A stretch of 64,000 bases of DNA from an uncultured Acidiferrobacteraceae bacterium (GTDB lineage: Bacteria > Pseudomonadota > Gammaproteobacteria > Acidiferrobacterales > SZUA-150). The notes under the pieces are model-generated. The model saw nothing but the letters and a program-made list of their open reading frames with translations, was not told the origin of the DNA and did no database searches. The stretch covers positions 1-64,000 of the forward strand of contig CAJVXY010000010.1 in NCBI GenBank assembly GCA_913009895.1, given 5' to 3'. Position numbers and translations under genes: made by a program. Below are positions 25,554-35,635 of the stretch, piece by piece (the first letter of the stretch is position 1; every line of letters starts with the position of its first letter).

Positions 25554-26909
25554 ATGCCAAAAGAACATACTCTGAAAGAACATACTCAGAAAGAACATAT
25601 TCAGCCAACTGGGAAAATCCGCACCCTGGTAGTGGATGACTCCCGTGTTATTCACAAGGCCATTAGCACCATTCTAAAAAAAGAAGCGGACATCATTGTT
25701 GCAGTTGACGGTGAAGATGGCTGGAACAAGCTTCTGCAAAATGACGACATACAAGTATTAATCACCGATATCGATATGCCGATTCTGGACGGTTATCAAC
25801 TGATATGCCGTATTCGTGCCCATGATGATGAGCGCATTAAAGACATGCCGATTATTACAGTTACCGGTGCCGAGGATGAGGAAACACGAACCCGCGCATT
25901 TGCCTGTGGTGCCACAGATTTTATTACCAAACCAATTGATAAAGTCCAGCTCAAGGCCAGGGTTCGCGCTCACGCCAGGCTGGAAGAAACAACCAGGCAA
26001 CTGGAAGAAACTACTATCGCCCTGGAAGAGGAAGCGACGACAGATCCCCTAACGGGATTAACCAGCCGTCGCTATTTTGGCCAACATGGCGAACAAGATA
26101 TCGCTTATGCGGAACGCCACAAGTCAGAACTATCACTTTTACGTATTGATATTGATCACTTTAAAAAGATTTACCAGGAACATGGTGATGACCTGGCTGA
26201 TAAAATGATCAAGTGGATAGCCGACGCACTGGCAAAAACGGCACGGACAGAAGATACCGTCGCCCGTATCGGCGGCTCCGAATTCGCAATCCTGGCGCCC
26301 GCCACTGGCAGGGAGAATGCCAACAAACTGGGAGATCGTTTGCTTGCAGCGGTTAACAAAAAACCGTTTAAAAGTGGAGACACTTCTGTAAAACTCGGCA
26401 TCAGCATTGGCATTGCGACCCTGGCTTCTGACAGCGAGACTTTTGACAGCCTGTTACAAAAATCTAATGAGCATCTTACTTTTGCCAAAGCCGAAGGTGG
26501 CAATACCGTCTCGGCTGCCACCAGAACCGAATCCATGGTGGACCAGGAAGAAGTGACCCTGGGGGATGCACCGCCACTTGCGGAACCACAAATAAATGCC
26601 AAAGAAATTATCTCGGAAGCCGCCCAGGCGTTCTCAGAAAAATCTATTGAAGATATCGAGCAAGAAATTGCATATGAAGTCGCAGTCAATGGGGTAGATG
26701 CTCCAGCAGCAGAAAATGCTGTTACGGTTAATGATATTGACATGAATAGCGCTTTATCATTACTTGCGAACGGCGAGACTGAAAAAATCAAGCCTCATTT
26801 ATCCGACCTGGTGGCCCGTATTTTGCCCTTACTTGAGCACTCTGATAAAAGCCTGAAACTCGGTATTAGCCACTACATCAAAAGAATCAAAGAGAGTCTG
26901 AAAATTTAA
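25554..26909 (+). CDS. Response regulator with degenerate GGDEF domain
   Basis: 451 residues. A short N-terminal tail with three KEH repeats leads to a receiver domain (about 22-140; VVDDSRVIHKA, phospho-Asp in ITDIDMPILDGYQ, Lys in FITKPI). A coiled linker (LEETTRQLEETTIALEEE) joins it to a GGDEF-family domain (about 160-320; DPLTGLTSRRYF, DIDHFKKIYQEHG). The active-site motif reads IGGSEFAIL, so the metal-binding Asp/Glu of GG(D/E)EF is Ser; activity as a diguanylate cyclase is doubtful. An acidic C-terminal extension of ~120 residues ends in a helical, Leu-rich segment of unknown role. Confidence 0.88.
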   Translation: MPKEHTLKEHTQKEHIQPTGKIRTLVVDDSRVIHKAISTILKKEADIIVAVDGEDGWNKLLQNDDIQVLITDIDMPILDGYQLICRIRAHDDERIKDMPIITVTGAEDEETRTRAFACGATDFITKPIDKVQLKARVRAHARLEETTRQLEETTIALEEEATTDPLTGLTSRRYFGQHGEQDIAYAERHKSELSLLRIDIDHFKKIYQEHGDDLADKMIKWIADALAKTARTEDTVARIGGSEFAILAPATGRENANKLGDRLLAAVNKKPFKSGDTSVKLGISIGIATLASDSETFDSLLQKSNEHLTFAKAEGGNTVSAATRTESMVDQEEVTLGDAPPLAEPQINAKEIISEAAQAFSEKSIEDIEQEIAYEVAVNGVDAPAAENAVTVNDIDMNSALSLLANGETEKIKPHLSDLVARILPLLEHSDKSLKLGISHYIKRIKESLKI

Positions 26910-26935
26910 CCTGGAAAAATAATAATAAGAAAAGT

Positions 26936-27208
26936 CACTACTGTCCCGTTAAGAATTTAAAAAATTGTGTATCTACCGCCTGCTTAAAAGGTTATAGAGT
27001 CAACCCCTGGTATGAAACATAAAAAGCACCGGTAAAGCACTATTCACCGCAGAGAACGCAGAGCAAAGATAAATCTGGTGTTTCATAAAAAACGAGTCTG
27101 AATGCCCCGGATATGCCGTGGTCTCTCTATAATTTATCAACAAAACAACTCTGCGTCCTCTGCGGTGCAAATTCTTAAATAATTTAAACATTTAACGGGA
27201 CAGCAGTG
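26936..27208. mobile_element. 273-bp MITE with terminal inverted repeats and 9-bp target duplication
   Basis: The ends CACTACTGTCCCGTTAA (26936-26952) and the inverted copy at 27192-27208 match at 16 of 17. The flanks AAGAAAAGT at 26927-26935 and at 27209-27217 are identical: a perfect 9-bp target duplication. Inside there is no credible ORF, but two nested inverted repeats: TATGAAACA/TGTTTCATA and ACCGCAGAG (27046 area)/CTCTGCGG (27155 area). It inserted 26 bases after the GGSEF gene and upstream of gluQ. A non-autonomous derivative of a DDE transposon that makes 9-bp duplications is the simplest reading. Confidence 0.85.
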
Positions 27209-27263
27209 AAGAAAAGTAATTATTCAATTATACTAATCATCGCCCGTAACCGGTAACTCAATT

Positions 27264-28154
27264 ATGACTCCTGAAAAGGTCATCGGACGTTTTGCACCCT
27301 CTCCGACCGGACCACTCCATTTTGGTTCGCTGATAACCGCCCTTGGCAGTTACCTTGACGCCAGGTCACGGGGTGGCGAGTGGCGAGTGCGCATGGAAGA
27401 CATAGATCCGCCCCGGGAACAACCGGGCGCAGGCGACAATATTTTAAAAACCCTTGAGGCTTTTGGCTTCGAGTGGGATGGCCCCGTTATCTATCAAAGC
27501 CAGCACCTTGGTGTTTACCAGGATACAATTACTGATTTACTTAAAAATAAACTGGCCTACTATTGTACTTGTTCAAGAAAAGACATAGCAGAGTTAGCTG
27601 ATGGGGATTCAGGCGCACGTTATCCCGGCACGTGCCGTGGACACACTCGACCACGAGAAAATACATCCATTCGCATCCTGACCAATAACAATAAAATTTC
27701 TTTGCTTGATCGCCTGCAGGGAGAATACCACTGGGACCTTGAAAACGAATTTGGTGATTTTATAATAAAAAGAAAAGACCAGCTTTTTGCCTATCACCTG
27801 GCAGTCGTCATTGATGATGCCGAACAAGGTATCACAGATATAATCAGGGGCGCTGACTTGCTGACTTCCACGCCACATCATTTGCATTTGCAACAGGTTC
27901 TGGAGCTAGCCACACCAAACTATCTTCATTTGCCGATGGCAGTTGATAAAACCGGCGCCAAGCTCAGTAAACAAACGCATGCCACGCCAGTAAATAGCGA
28001 CAACGCTGTGCCAGAACTGCAGGCAGCATTAGTGTTTCTTAATCAAACACTGCCGCCCGAACATGCCCATTGCAATAAGCACGAATTACTTGGCTGGGCC
28101 ATTAAACACTGGAGCCTGGAAAATATTCCTGCATCAGAAAAAATTATAATTTAG
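27264..28154 (+). CDS. gluQ: Glutamyl-queuosine tRNA(Asp) synthetase
   Basis: Attaches glutamate to queuosine at the wobble base of tRNA-Asp. It resembles the catalytic half of glutamyl-tRNA synthetase: GRFAPSPTGPLHFGSLITAL, the zinc-site start YYCTCSRKD, IIRGADLLTSTPHHLHLQQ and the KMSKS-like AKLSKQTHA; the anticodon-binding domain is absent, as expected. 296 residues. Its TAG stop overlaps the stop codon of the convergent gene. queD, earlier in the window, belongs to the same modification pathway. Confidence 0.95.
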   Translation: MTPEKVIGRFAPSPTGPLHFGSLITALGSYLDARSRGGEWRVRMEDIDPPREQPGAGDNILKTLEAFGFEWDGPVIYQSQHLGVYQDTITDLLKNKLAYYCTCSRKDIAELADGDSGARYPGTCRGHTRPRENTSIRILTNNNKISLLDRLQGEYHWDLENEFGDFIIKRKDQLFAYHLAVVIDDAEQGITDIIRGADLLTSTPHHLHLQQVLELATPNYLHLPMAVDKTGAKLSKQTHATPVNSDNAVPELQAALVFLNQTLPPEHAHCNKHELLGWAIKHWSLENIPASEKIII

Positions 28155-31100
28155 CAATTCTTGCTGGATTTTTCTAATCTCTTTAACAGCTCTTGCGATG
28201 GCAAGGGCGGACAAAATACATAACCCTGTACACAATCGCAATTGCATTGTTTCAGGAAATTTATATGTGCCTCTGTTTCGGCCCCCTCCGCTACGATATT
28301 TAAATCCAGTGTACGGCCTAAAGTAGTGATAGCTTCTACCAAAATTGCATCATCCCGATCTTCTATCATGTCATGAATAAAGGTCTGGTCAATTTTTAGC
28401 GTATCTATCGGAAAGCGCTTAAGATAACTCAAAGAAGAATAACCGGTACCAAAATCATCGATAGCAAACCTGATTCCCATTTCGTTTAATACATCCAGTG
28501 TCTTGACTGTTGCAGCCACGTTCTGCATCAGGACTGTTTCGGTAATCTCCAGTTCCAGTAACGATGATTTTAGACCGGTTTCTTTAAGAATAATGCCAAT
28601 CATCTTTGTGAAGCCTGGTTCACTAAATTGTCGACTGGATAGATTTACAGCAATACGTACAGATTCTAAATCAGTTTTATTCCAGGATTGCACCTCCGCG
28701 CATGCTGTCCGCAATACCCATTCACCTACCGGCACTATAAGGCCCGTATCTTCCAGCAAAGGAATAAAGTCCGCAGGCATAATCAGGCCCAGATCCGGGT
28801 GTTGCCAACGTAATAATGCTTCTACGCACACCACTTTATCGGTACGCATATCAAATTGTGGCTGATAATGCAGAAGAAATTCCTCACGTTCCAGGGCATG
28901 CCTGAGACTGGTCTCAAGACTTAAACGCTCAAAGGTCTTGACGCTCATTTCTGATGAATAAAACTGGTAAGTATTCCTTCCGAGGTCTTTGGATCTGTAC
29001 ATTGCAATATCGGCATGCTTGAGCAGAGTTTGCGTATCCTCACCATCAACTGGAAACAGGCTGATACCAATACTGGTAGTAATAAAAAACTCGCGCTCAT
29101 CCAGCATGAATGATTGTGCCAGGGTATCAAGTATTTTTCTGGCTGTTGGTGCGACATCATCGGCGGATGCAACATCCTCAAGCACCACCGAAAATTCATC
29201 GCCGCCCAGTCTCGCGACAGTGTCGCCATCGCGTACACAACCCGCAAGTCGTTCGGCAAGGGACTGCAGGGCCCGGTCACCAAAATCATGTCCGAGTGTA
29301 TCATTGATTAATTTGAATCGATCCAGGTCTAAAAAAAGTACAGCAACTGCTCGCTTGCTCCTGCGCGCTCGTGCTATGGATTGATTAAGGCGATCAGCAA
29401 ACAGTACCCTGTTTGGTAACGTCGTTAAGACATCATGGTGTGCCAGGTAGTGTAAACGTTCTTCTGTTTGTATCCTTTTTGTGATGTCCTGGATAATCGC
29501 AACGAATACTGGTGGCGCCTCATGTCGGGAGAATTGCAAACGCACTTCTACTGGATAGACAGTACCGTTTTTTCGCAAATGACGGGTCTGGAAAATAATT
29601 TCTTCTTGCTCTCCCTTCAGTAGTGGCTGCACCAATTCCTTAAATGATTCTTTTGTATAGTCCGGCTTCAGGTCCGCCGGTGTTAATTGTTCCATCTCCT
29701 GCATGGTATAGCCGAGATTCTGGAGAGCACCCTTATTTACAAGGGTGAAATGCATATTTTCGGCATCAAAGATGTAAATCTCATTGGATGAATTATCGAG
29801 AATTCGGCCAAAGCGGTTACTTAAATCCTCTGCAAACTTTAGCATACTCACATCACGGGTAGTCCCCTCGATACCGATGATCGTTCCCTGGTCATTCTTG
29901 AGATATTGCGCATTTGTTGATACCCAGATCACTGAACCATCCTTATGCCGAAGTTGGGTTTCATAGTTCTGCAGCCTGCCACCAGCTTCCCCCAATGCTG
30001 CAAGGAATTTTTCCCTTCCTTCCGGATGCACGTAGTAATCAGCCAGTTTTGTGTACAGTATCTCTTCGGGTGTATAGCCCAGCAATTTATGAACTGCCTG
30101 TGAGACCCGTACAAAATACCCCCTGTTGTCTGCCCGATAATAGGCATCCTGCATTGTGTTCAAAATAGTACTGAGATCTTTTTCTGAACTTCGTAGTGCC
30201 TCCTCTGTCTGCTTGCGTTTGGTAATGTCCTGGGCTTGAGTTACAAAATACAATGGCTCACCACGTTCGTCGTAGAGCAAGGTAGTGCTCAACATTACCC
30301 ACACCGTTTGGCCCTGCTTGTGAACGTAGCGTTTTTCATACCATGCGTTTTCAGTCTCGCCGGATAGCAACTGGCGCCGTTTGTCACGGCTGAGCTGAAT
30401 GTCGTCCGGGTGCGTAACATCGAAAAAAGACATGGATAACAATTCCGTCTCGGAATAACCCAACAACTGGCACAGGGAGCGGTTAACTTTGTTGAATTGT
30501 CCGTCCAGCCCAAAGATGCATATACCCAGGGCAGCATTCTCAAAGGCCTGTCGGAATTTATTCTCACTCTCCCTTAACGCGTCATGGGCACGTTTGCGTT
30601 CTGTGATATCGGTAATAATACCTAAAATTGATTCTTTACCCTGAAATTCAATCAGTCGTGTTGCCTGGATAATGCTAAGCTCTCTGTTGTCCCGGGTAAT
30701 AATTTTGTACTCATAGGGAGTAGTTTCTTTGCCCAGCATGTGAAGTCGAAATTTCTTCCTGATCAGCGCTTTAGATTCTGTTGCAACTAACTTTAAATAA
30801 TCAAAATCCTCGGCATAAAACTCTTCTTTTTTATATCCAAGTTGTTGCTCACAGGCTTTATTGGCATAAACAATATGGCCCTCGGTGTTAATAAAAATCA
30901 TATTGGGTGATTCTTCTGCTAATGCCCTGAAGCTGGCCTCCGATTGCGCCAGTTCCGCCTCTGCCTGTTTGTGTTTGGTTAAATCACGCACAAAGGCACT
31001 GAATGTCCATGTATCGCCAAATCGCAGGGGTACTATTGTAAGTTCGATCGGAAATTCCTTGCCTTCACGGTTCAGCGTGGTTTGTTCAGTTCGTCGGTTA

Positions 31101-32146
31101 ACTATCGTCCCCTTTCCTGTGGCCATAAGCCTTTTCATGCCCTGCTGGTGCGCCTGCCGGTAACGTTCAGGGATAATCGTTTCCATCAGGGTACGGCCAA
31201 CGACTTCGGATGACTTCCAGCCAAAAATGGTTTCGGCCTCCGGATTCCACTCGTTGATGACGCTTTTGTCATCAACGACAATAATGCCATCAAGGGCGGA
31301 CTCGATGACCATGCGAATCCGGGCTTCCTTGTCACGCAAGACCTGCTCCACTTGCCTGCGCTCGGTAATGTCCTGGATTAAAGCAAAGAAGCCAATCACT
31401 TTTCCATTTACATCCTTGACCTGGGTGCCCTGAGTTTCACTCAGAAACACACTGCCATCCTTGCGTTGATACCTGACTTCATAGGGTTCAGTGCTGGTAC
31501 CTGAACCTGTGCGATAACGAAAACGGCCCTGTTCTTTAAAATCCTTTTTATTTGCGTAGATCATCTCTGTGGTATGACCGATTAATTCTTCATCACAGTA
31601 TCCGAACAATGTCTTTAACGCCGAATTGGTCATAATCATACGGCGTTCAGTATCACCAAAGATAGCCCCGATCGGGATGGCATTAAACATGGCCTCAAAT
31701 TCGGCTTTACTGCGGGTCAGTGCTTCGATGGTTTGTTTTTGGACCGTAATATTAAACATGTGCCCGCGCAGGACAGCTGGGTCAGACTTATTCCGTACAA
31801 TCAGGGCGCAGTCCCGTACCCAGACTATACTGCCATCAGCTGCGGTCATACGATATTCAAAGTCATGCTCTATATCGCGAGAAGCAGCATCCTGGTAGGA
31901 CTTCAATACCCAGTCACGATCATCAGGATGCAGATGTTGGGCCCGGAAATTCTCCTGGTACCAATCATTGACGGGAAAACCCAGTAGCTCGACCGCCTGG
32001 GGACCAACATAAGTAAAACAGTTTGTTCCCAGGTCAAATTCCCAGGAAACTGCACCAGCGGAGTCGACCAGATGACGCGCCAACGCCTCTTTATTTCCAT
32101 TTGACTTCCCGGTCCGCAGACGCTTGGCCGCACTTTTACTTGGCAT
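28151..32146 (-). CDS. Multi-PAS GGDEF-EAL protein (cyclic-di-GMP turnover)
   Basis: 1331 residues, no membrane helices. Seven PAS/PAC units in tandem fill residues ~20-900; most end in a PAC-type DITERK or DITKRK helix. Then a GGDEF domain with intact VARLGGDEFSVV (about 905-1060), and an EAL domain with VEALLRWQHPDLG, NLSSRQF and AIDDFGTGYSSLSYL (about 1075-1320). Both catalytic motifs are canonical, so it could make or break c-di-GMP depending on the PAS input. Ligands are unknown. The gene stands alone, divergent from acs. Confidence 0.95.
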   Translation of the reverse strand: MPSKSAAKRLRTGKSNGNKEALARHLVDSAGAVSWEFDLGTNCFTYVGPQAVELLGFPVNDWYQENFRAQHLHPDDRDWVLKSYQDAASRDIEHDFEYRMTAADGSIVWVRDCALIVRNKSDPAVLRGHMFNITVQKQTIEALTRSKAEFEAMFNAIPIGAIFGDTERRMIMTNSALKTLFGYCDEELIGHTTEMIYANKKDFKEQGRFRYRTGSGTSTEPYEVRYQRKDGSVFLSETQGTQVKDVNGKVIGFFALIQDITERRQVEQVLRDKEARIRMVIESALDGIIVVDDKSVINEWNPEAETIFGWKSSEVVGRTLMETIIPERYRQAHQQGMKRLMATGKGTIVNRRTEQTTLNREGKEFPIELTIVPLRFGDTWTFSAFVRDLTKHKQAEAELAQSEASFRALAEESPNMIFINTEGHIVYANKACEQQLGYKKEEFYAEDFDYLKLVATESKALIRKKFRLHMLGKETTPYEYKIITRDNRELSIIQATRLIEFQGKESILGIITDITERKRAHDALRESENKFRQAFENAALGICIFGLDGQFNKVNRSLCQLLGYSETELLSMSFFDVTHPDDIQLSRDKRRQLLSGETENAWYEKRYVHKQGQTVWVMLSTTLLYDERGEPLYFVTQAQDITKRKQTEEALRSSEKDLSTILNTMQDAYYRADNRGYFVRVSQAVHKLLGYTPEEILYTKLADYYVHPEGREKFLAALGEAGGRLQNYETQLRHKDGSVIWVSTNAQYLKNDQGTIIGIEGTTRDVSMLKFAEDLSNRFGRILDNSSNEIYIFDAENMHFTLVNKGALQNLGYTMQEMEQLTPADLKPDYTKESFKELVQPLLKGEQEEIIFQTRHLRKNGTVYPVEVRLQFSRHEAPPVFVAIIQDITKRIQTEERLHYLAHHDVLTTLPNRVLFADRLNQSIARARRSKRAVAVLFLDLDRFKLINDTLGHDFGDRALQSLAERLAGCVRDGDTVARLGGDEFSVVLEDVASADDVAPTARKILDTLAQSFMLDEREFFITTSIGISLFPVDGEDTQTLLKHADIAMYRSKDLGRNTYQFYSSEMSVKTFERLSLETSLRHALEREEFLLHYQPQFDMRTDKVVCVEALLRWQHPDLGLIMPADFIPLLEDTGLIVPVGEWVLRTACAEVQSWNKTDLESVRIAVNLSSRQFSEPGFTKMIGIILKETGLKSSLLELEITETVLMQNVAATVKTLDVLNEMGIRFAIDDFGTGYSSLSYLKRFPIDTLKIDQTFIHDMIEDRDDAILVEAITTLGRTLDLNIVAEGAETEAHINFLKQCNCDCVQGYVFCPPLPSQELLKRLEKSSKNC

Positions 32147-32603
32147 ATCTGATTCCGTGATAAGACTAATAACGCGGAGGTGGCACCGTTAATGTATGAA
32201 CTGCATTAACAATACGAAAGGAATACTACCATATTAATAGTATTGTTTTATAACTATCACCTTCTCAACCCACCAATATGCAAAGTATAGAAGTAATTTC
32301 ACTGGAAGCTCATAAAACTTTTTTAAATGAATTACTTATAAAAAAATATTTGGCTGGAAATGATATATATGGTGCTGTTTAGTCAGACCAAAGTGGTAAA
32401 ACAAGTATCAGACATAAAAAATAATCACTGGGCCAGTATAGATAAGTCTTTGTATTCAATACAATAATAATATTTTAACTTCAATTTCCGGGGATACGCA
32501 GTCGAATACTTGTGATCATTTCTTGTTCACGGTAAGTTTATTTGCCTGAAATTCCTGCCAAATAAAAAAATAGACTCACAAAAATTATAGATAAGGGCTC
32601 CTT
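32147..32603. other. AT-rich divergent promoter region
   Basis: 457 bases between the divergent PAS-GGDEF-EAL and acs genes. AT-rich, no gene, hairpin terminator or known repeat recognised; expected to hold both promoters. AGGGCTCC lies shortly before the acs ATG. Confidence 0.5.
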
Positions 32604-34571
32604 ATGTCAGATCAAAAAATTAAATCTATATTAACGGAAAATCGTTTATTCCCGCCTGACGATAAGTTTCGTAAACAGGCCAATATTAAAAGTCGTGCTG
32701 ATTACGACAAATTGCGCGCTGAGGCGGAACAAGATCATGAGGGATTTTGGGCAAAATTGGCCCATTCGGAAATTAGCTGGTTTAAAGATTTCACTAAAAC
32801 TCTGGATGAGTCAAAAGCGCCACACTATTCATGGTTCACTGATGGCGAACTGAATGTTTCCTATAATTGCATAGACCGTCACCTGGAAAAACGCGGCGAT
32901 AAAACTGCGATTATTTTTGAAGGTGAAAAAGGCGATACACGAAATATCACTTTCAAAGAATTGCATAAAGAAGTTTGTCTTTTTGCCAATGCCCTGAAAG
33001 CAAAAGGCATCAAAAAAGGTGACCGCGTTGTTATCTATATGCCGATGACACCTGAAGCCGTTATTGCCATGCAGGGCTGTGCCCGTATTGGCGCGATTCA
33101 CTCGGTGGTGTTCGGTGGTTTTTCTGCCGAATCCCTGAAAGACAGAATCGAAGACGCCACCTGTAAAGCAGTCATTACCGCCGACGGTGGCACCCGTGGC
33201 GGCAAGGTTATTGAATTAAAAGCCGCTTGTGACGAGGCATTAGCAAAGGGTTGTGCCAGCATAGAAACAGTTTTTGTTTTTAAACGCGCCGGCAATGACG
33301 TAACTATGAAAGATGGTCGTGATGTCTGGGTGCACGAACTCACTGCTGGATTATCAGAAGAAAACGAACCGGAATGGGTGAATGCAGAACATCCATTATT
33401 CCTTTTATATACCTCTGGCTCAACGGGCAAACCAAAAGGCATACAACATTCCTCTGCCGGTTACCTGATTAACTGCATCATGACCATGAAATGGGTTTTT
33501 GATATAAAAGAGGACGATATCTTCTGGTGTACGGCGGATGTGGGCTGGATCACAGGACACTCTTACGTGGCTTACGGTCCCCTGGCCAACGGCACCACCA
33601 CGGTCATATACGAAGGAGCGCCAACGGTTCCTGATGCTGGTCGTTTCTGGGATTTAGTTGAGCGCCACAAGATTTCTATTTTTTACACGGCACCAACGGC
33701 GATTCGGGCCCTCATGAAACTGGGCGAAGATTTTCCCAATCGTCACGACCTGTCATCGCTTCGACTTTTAGGTACAGTGGGTGAGCCCATCAATCCCGAG
33801 GCGTGGATCTGGTATCACAAGGTTATTGGCAAGGAGAAATGCCCCATTGTTGATACCTGGTGGCAAACCGAAACCGGTGCCCATATCATTTCACCAGTAC
33901 CGGGTGCCATTGATACCAAACCTGGCTCGTGCACCCTGCCTTTACCCGGCATTGCTGTCGATGTCGTAGACGAAGCCGGCGATCCCATTAGCGAGCCCGA
34001 CCGTGGTGGTTACCTGGTGATAACCAAACCATGGCCTTCTATGCTGCGCACAATCTGGGGTGATGAACAACGTTACATCGATACCTATTGGGGGAAATTT
34101 AATAATCGTTTATATGTAGCCGGAGATAGTTGTCGACGGGATAAGGATGGTTATTTCTGGATCATGGGGCGCATTGATGATGTATTAAATGTTTCTGGTC
34201 ATCGACTTGGCACCATGGAAGTGGAATCGGCACTGGTCGCCCACGAACGTGTGGTTGAATCAGCTGTCGTTGGACGACCAGATGACATCAAGGGTGAGGC
34301 AATTTTCGCCTTTGTTGTGATTAAGGGTGAACGACCCACGGGTGCTGACGCAGATGCGCTTATTGCTGACTTAAGGAAATGGGTAACCAGGGAAATTGGT
34401 GCCATCGCCAGACCGGACGACATACGTTTCACTGATAGCCTGCCTAAAACCCGGTCCGGTAAAATTATGCGCCGATTGTTACGTTCAATTGCCCGTGGCG
34501 AGGAAATAACCCAGGATATCTCAACCCTGGAAAACGAGGAAATCGTCAAGCAGCTACAGGGTACACCCTGA
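32604..34571 (+). CDS. acs: Acetyl-CoA synthetase
   Basis: Activates acetate to acetyl-CoA through acetyl-AMP. 655 residues, the standard length. The AMP-binding motif is [39 protein letters not shown] and [11 protein letters not shown] are characteristic, and the C-terminal catalytic lysine is in [13 protein letters not shown], the site acetylated in regulated enzymes. An alpha/beta hydrolase gene follows after 14 bases and is probably co-transcribed. Confidence 0.97.
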   Translation: MSDQKIKSILTENRLFPPDDKFRKQANIKSRADYDKLRAEAEQDHEGFWAKLAHSEISWFKDFTKTLDESKAPHYSWFTDGELNVSYNCIDRHLEKRGDKTAIIFEGEKGDTRNITFKELHKEVCLFANALKAKGIKKGDRVVIYMPMTPEAVIAMQGCARIGAIHSVVFGGFSAESLKDRIEDATCKAVITADGGTRGGKVIELKAACDEALAKGCASIETVFVFKRAGNDVTMKDGRDVWVHELTAGLSEENEPEWVNAEHPLFLLYTSGSTGKPKGIQHSSAGYLINCIMTMKWVFDIKEDDIFWCTADVGWITGHSYVAYGPLANGTTTVIYEGAPTVPDAGRFWDLVERHKISIFYTAPTAIRALMKLGEDFPNRHDLSSLRLLGTVGEPINPEAWIWYHKVIGKEKCPIVDTWWQTETGAHIISPVPGAIDTKPGSCTLPLPGIAVDVVDEAGDPISEPDRGGYLVITKPWPSMLRTIWGDEQRYIDTYWGKFNNRLYVAGDSCRRDKDGYFWIMGRIDDVLNVSGHRLGTMEVESALVAHERVVESAVVGRPDDIKGEAIFAFVVIKGERPTGADADALIADLRKWVTREIGAIARPDDIRFTDSLPKTRSGKIMRRLLRSIARGEEITQDISTLENEEIVKQLQGTP

Positions 34572-34585
34572 TTTAACAGATACAG

Positions 34586-35533
34586 ATGCTAACTGAAAAC
34601 TTCACGGCACCGGGCTGGTGTAACAATTCTCATTGCCAGACTATCTGGCCCTTGTTAGCACGTAAAAATCTTTCCATACCCTGGCAACGACAGCGGCTGG
34701 AATTGCCCGACGGTGACTTTTTAGATCTGGACTGGCAGGGCCGGCAAGCTGGCACCGAGCCGGTCGTACTGGTACTCCACGGACTGGAAGGTTCGTCCCA
34801 TTCCCATTACGCCCGCGCCATGGGCCATGCCCTGCCACAGCATAATTTCCGTGTTGTTGTCATGAATTTTCGGGGTTGTAGCGGCAGCCATAACCGCCTG
34901 GTACGCAGTTACCACTCGGGTGAAACTGACGACATTGCTTATGTTGTAAACAATATCAAAAGATCTAACCCTGGTGCGCCCCTCTTTGTTGTTGGATTCT
35001 CTCTTGGTGGTAATGTTTTATTGAAGTGGCTCGGCGAACAAAAAACTGCCACCCCAATTACTGCTGCCGTGGCCATTTCAGTGCCTTTTGATTTGGGAGT
35101 TGCAGCAGATCGCATGACCGAGGGCCTCTCCAGAATTTATCAAAAATATTTTTTATCCAGTCTTATACCCAAGATTATTGCAAAAAATAAGTTAATAGAA
35201 CTTCCCGTTGATATCCAAAAAGTCAAAGCTGCAAAAACCTTAAGAGAATATGATAATTATCTCACCGCTCCTTTACACGGATTTGCAAATGCACAGGATT
35301 ATTATACTCGCTCAAGCTGCAAACAATTCCTGGGCGATATAAGCATCCCTACCAGTATTATTCATTCTCGCGATGACCCTTTTATGACCACCTCAATCAT
35401 CCCAAAACCGGATCAGATATCTGACCATGTAAAACTGAGCATCCAGAATCACGGCGGTCATGTTGGTTTTTTGGGTAAACAGGGTTATTGGCTGGATAAG
35501 GTTGTTCCGTTATTTTTTTCACGTTTCATTTAG
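34586..35533 (+). CDS. YheT-family alpha/beta hydrolase
   Basis: 315 residues. APGWCNNSHCQTIWP at the start, LVLHGLEGSSHSHYARAMGHA, MNFRGCSGSHN and the nucleophile GFSLGGNVLLKWLGE match the YheT/ABHD1-3-like hydrolases; Asp is in SRDDPFM and His in NHGGHVGFL. The cellular substrate of this family is not established. Located 14 bases after acs. Confidence 0.9.
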   Translation: MLTENFTAPGWCNNSHCQTIWPLLARKNLSIPWQRQRLELPDGDFLDLDWQGRQAGTEPVVLVLHGLEGSSHSHYARAMGHALPQHNFRVVVMNFRGCSGSHNRLVRSYHSGETDDIAYVVNNIKRSNPGAPLFVVGFSLGGNVLLKWLGEQKTATPITAAVAISVPFDLGVAADRMTEGLSRIYQKYFLSSLIPKIIAKNKLIELPVDIQKVKAAKTLREYDNYLTAPLHGFANAQDYYTRSSCKQFLGDISIPTSIIHSRDDPFMTTSIIPKPDQISDHVKLSIQNHGGHVGFLGKQGYWLDKVVPLFFSRFI

Positions 35534-35595
35534 TTCTACGCTAAATGCAGGGTGGGCACTGAGCACCAAAACACCGGCATGAGCAAGGCGTTAAT

Positions 35596-35615
35596 GGTGG
35601 GCAATGCCCACCTAC
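35596..35615 (-). repeat. GTAG-type REP hairpin
   Basis: On the minus strand it reads GTAGGTGGGCATTGCCCACC: a GTAG head plus a palindrome, the plan of REP sequences moved by RAYT transposases. A related half (GGGTGGGCACTG) lies at ~35550 on the plus strand. Confidence 0.55.
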
Positions 35616-35635
35616 TAGTTAGAAACCCGTTATAG

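Noticed and set aside
26936-27208. A small gene on the minus strand inside the MITE
   Set aside because: The ORF spans the inverted repeats, has no ribosome site and no protein-like pattern.
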